Assembly (NCBI GenBank): GCA_026018925.1
Contig: JAKSZU010000004.1
Span: forward strand, 38,087,233 to 38,151,232
Origin: Tupaia tana
Lineage: Eukaryota; Chordata; Mammalia; Scandentia; Tupaiidae
DNA length: 64,000 bases
Direction: 5' to 3'
In this document: piece after piece, positions 61,967 to 64,000 of the stretch
Layout of the letters: each line of letters starts with the position of its first letter
How positions within the stretch are numbered: the stretch's first letter is position 1
The notes under the pieces: generated by a model
Databases searched by the model: none
What the model was told of the DNA's origin: nothing
The model's input: the letters and a program-made list of their open reading frames with translations, nothing else
Translations under genes and position numbers: made by a program

Positions 61967-64000
61967 GGGGGTGGCAGGTGGGGAGTTAGTTCGATTTGGT
62001 TTGCGGAGTGATCCCCTTCCTCTAAATGCACACACACATTCTCTGAAACTGACTTGAAATCATTTGGACAGCCAATTATTCCTCTTAATTTTCAAGATGC
62101 TCAATATGAATATTTAAAGAAATGTTAGGCAGATGATACATTTTGGCTTTAAAGATACTAAAAGATAATACCAATAGCCATTCATAAATAACAAGCAAAT
62201 CAATAATTAAATATAGCCCCTAAAAACTAGGATCCAACTATACTAGGAAAAAAAATTAATAAAATCATCAGTAACTACATGAAATTACAAATATAAAAGA
62301 AAAACATTTACAATCACTAGAGAACATCCCAACAGCTTCAAATAGCTATTCAATCAGAAATACCATCTTTCAATTAGTTTTCAATATGTAATATAAACAC
62401 ATAAATGGAAAATGCCAATTAAGAAAAATGCAGATTTCAAATGTTTCATACCAAAACAAATGCATGCTTTAATTCTATTTTTCCAGAAACTTTCTGAAGA
62501 CCCCAGTACATGTGTACACATATGTGCGCGTGTGTGTGCTACACAATTTAGTAAAAAGTACTATCATGCAATCATTAATTATTAAGAAATAGCTCAGTTA
62601 TTCTGCATTATGGAGAGAGCTTTTTTATGTGTGCCCTTAAAAACACCTGTTTCAAAGAATTTTTAAAAACCACACACATAAAGGACTCTTCCTAAGCAAT
62701 ATTTAAGAAATAAGCACTAAGAGATAGCTAAAGCTGACTGATTCCCCCCTACTACTTTTTCCATGTTAATGTCTGAGATCGTATGGCCTTAAAAACTATG
62801 AATTATTAAGGAAAAACATGCTAATTAAACTCATGACAGTTAAGATGTCAGGTATGCTGTAACTCCCAAACAACAATTTCTGACAAACTCAAAAAGCAGC
62901 TTAGGAATTGGTTCTACAAGATCTTCAGTTGATTCACTCTGGTTCTTTCTAAGACAAGTGGAACACTTATCAGGATACACCCAATTGTTGAGCTGCCCGC
63001 AACTAAATCAAAACAGTAAACATCCAACTCTTTAATAAAATGTTAAGGCTCACTCCTGTAAACTCTCAGAACGCACCACGAATGTTAGACCTTATGCCAA
63101 GGTGTTTAAATAAATTTCATCAGAGGTAGCGTATGGGGTGGAGCTATGGAACCAGTCCTTATAATGATATCCAAGCCAAACACACCCAAATGAACAATGG
63201 CTTGCTTCCCCACCCAATATGCAATATTACGTTTACGAATTTAAAAAACGACTAAATAAATTCACCCAATGAAAAATGATTGACATTTTTGAAAATGTAA
63301 GCTTCCTTTGATATATTCACCCATACTTGGAGGCACACTAATTCCAGGCTTTTTCTAAGAACAAGGCATAAACATACACATCTTGACACAGTGACATTAT
63401 GCTGTGGTTCACTCTCAAGTTCTTGAAACGGACAAAAGACAAACTATAAAATTAAAGAATATAACATAAACATTAAATACCCATCTAAAGCATGTCCAGC
63501 ATTGTGTCAGGGCTATTATTAAAGACACAGAACACCTGATCAGAGTATCAAACAATCCTTCCCACTGTTAAAGAGGCAGGGAATTTGTTTACAAGTCTAT
63601 CCATTCCCATTGTATGAAACTTTATTGACTGACAGGTGGCTGAATCGCAAAATGAGTATTTTTCACTCAACTTTTCCCCTTTTTTTAATAAGCTTGCATT
63701 TTACACAAGGTAAGCAAAGAGCTCTCTGAAATACTGACCTAAGGAAGATGGTGACAGCTTATATGAAATAGTTTTCCTAAGGAAAAACTGAAGGGCAAAC
63801 TCAGTTCTAGTTACAAATTTATAAAACACCTCCCTACCTGTGTAACTTAAAATACTAGATAACAGCTTAGATGGAATTTATGATCAATACATCTGAGGCA
63901 TTTAAACCATGCTTTAAGCTTTGAATGTTCTAAATGAGTGAACCCATCTACTTAGTACCTTTTAGATTTAAGCTTTGGATTCAACTTTTTCATGTACTTT

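Overview
The window is mammalian nuclear DNA carrying parts of two convergent, intron-containing genes. IL12RB2 is on the + strand: seven 3' coding exons at 5720-34273, covering the membrane-proximal ectodomain, the transmembrane segment and the cytoplasmic tail. SERBP1 is on the - strand: seven coding exons at 61350-48347, with its first exon(s) beyond position 64000. Exon order, phases and translations match these genes, and the tail-to-tail order agrees with the human 1p31 arrangement. Everything else is intron, UTR, intergenic DNA and transposons.

Organism: the window is packed with one family of tRNA-derived SINEs (about 75 copies recognised by eye). It also holds a few 7SL-RNA-derived Alu-like SINEs. 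7SL SINEs are confined to Euarchontoglires. A dominant tRNA SINE unlike the rodent B2/ID, lagomorph C, galago or colugo types fits a tree shrew (Tupaia), whose Tu-III family I recall as tRNA-derived and very abundant. This is inference; no database was searched.

Layout: 1-5126 is L1 debris riddled with SINEs. 5720-34273 is the IL12RB2 3' half, with introns full of SINEs in both orientations, an LTR at 18.97-20.44 kb split by four SINEs, MIR/L2/L1 relics and mariner-type MITEs. 34274 to about 36 kb holds the IL12RB2 3' UTR and flank (MER5-like piece, MITE, young SINE, second mariner relic). 36-42 kb is intergenic. From about 42-43 kb to 48346 is SINE-poor sequence that I read as the long SERBP1 3' UTR. 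48347-61350 holds the SERBP1 exons, whose introns carry SINEs almost all antisense to the gene. 61.4-64 kb is intron.

I found no undescribed multigene system. The observations most worth following are: a young SINE subfamily with an altered pol III B box; two cases of the same target site used twice; a short mariner-like MITE family; antisense bias of SINEs in SERBP1; an extra YLP tyrosine motif beside the STAT4 docking site of IL12RB2; and two paired alternative acceptors plus a 30-nt A tract in SERBP1 transcripts.
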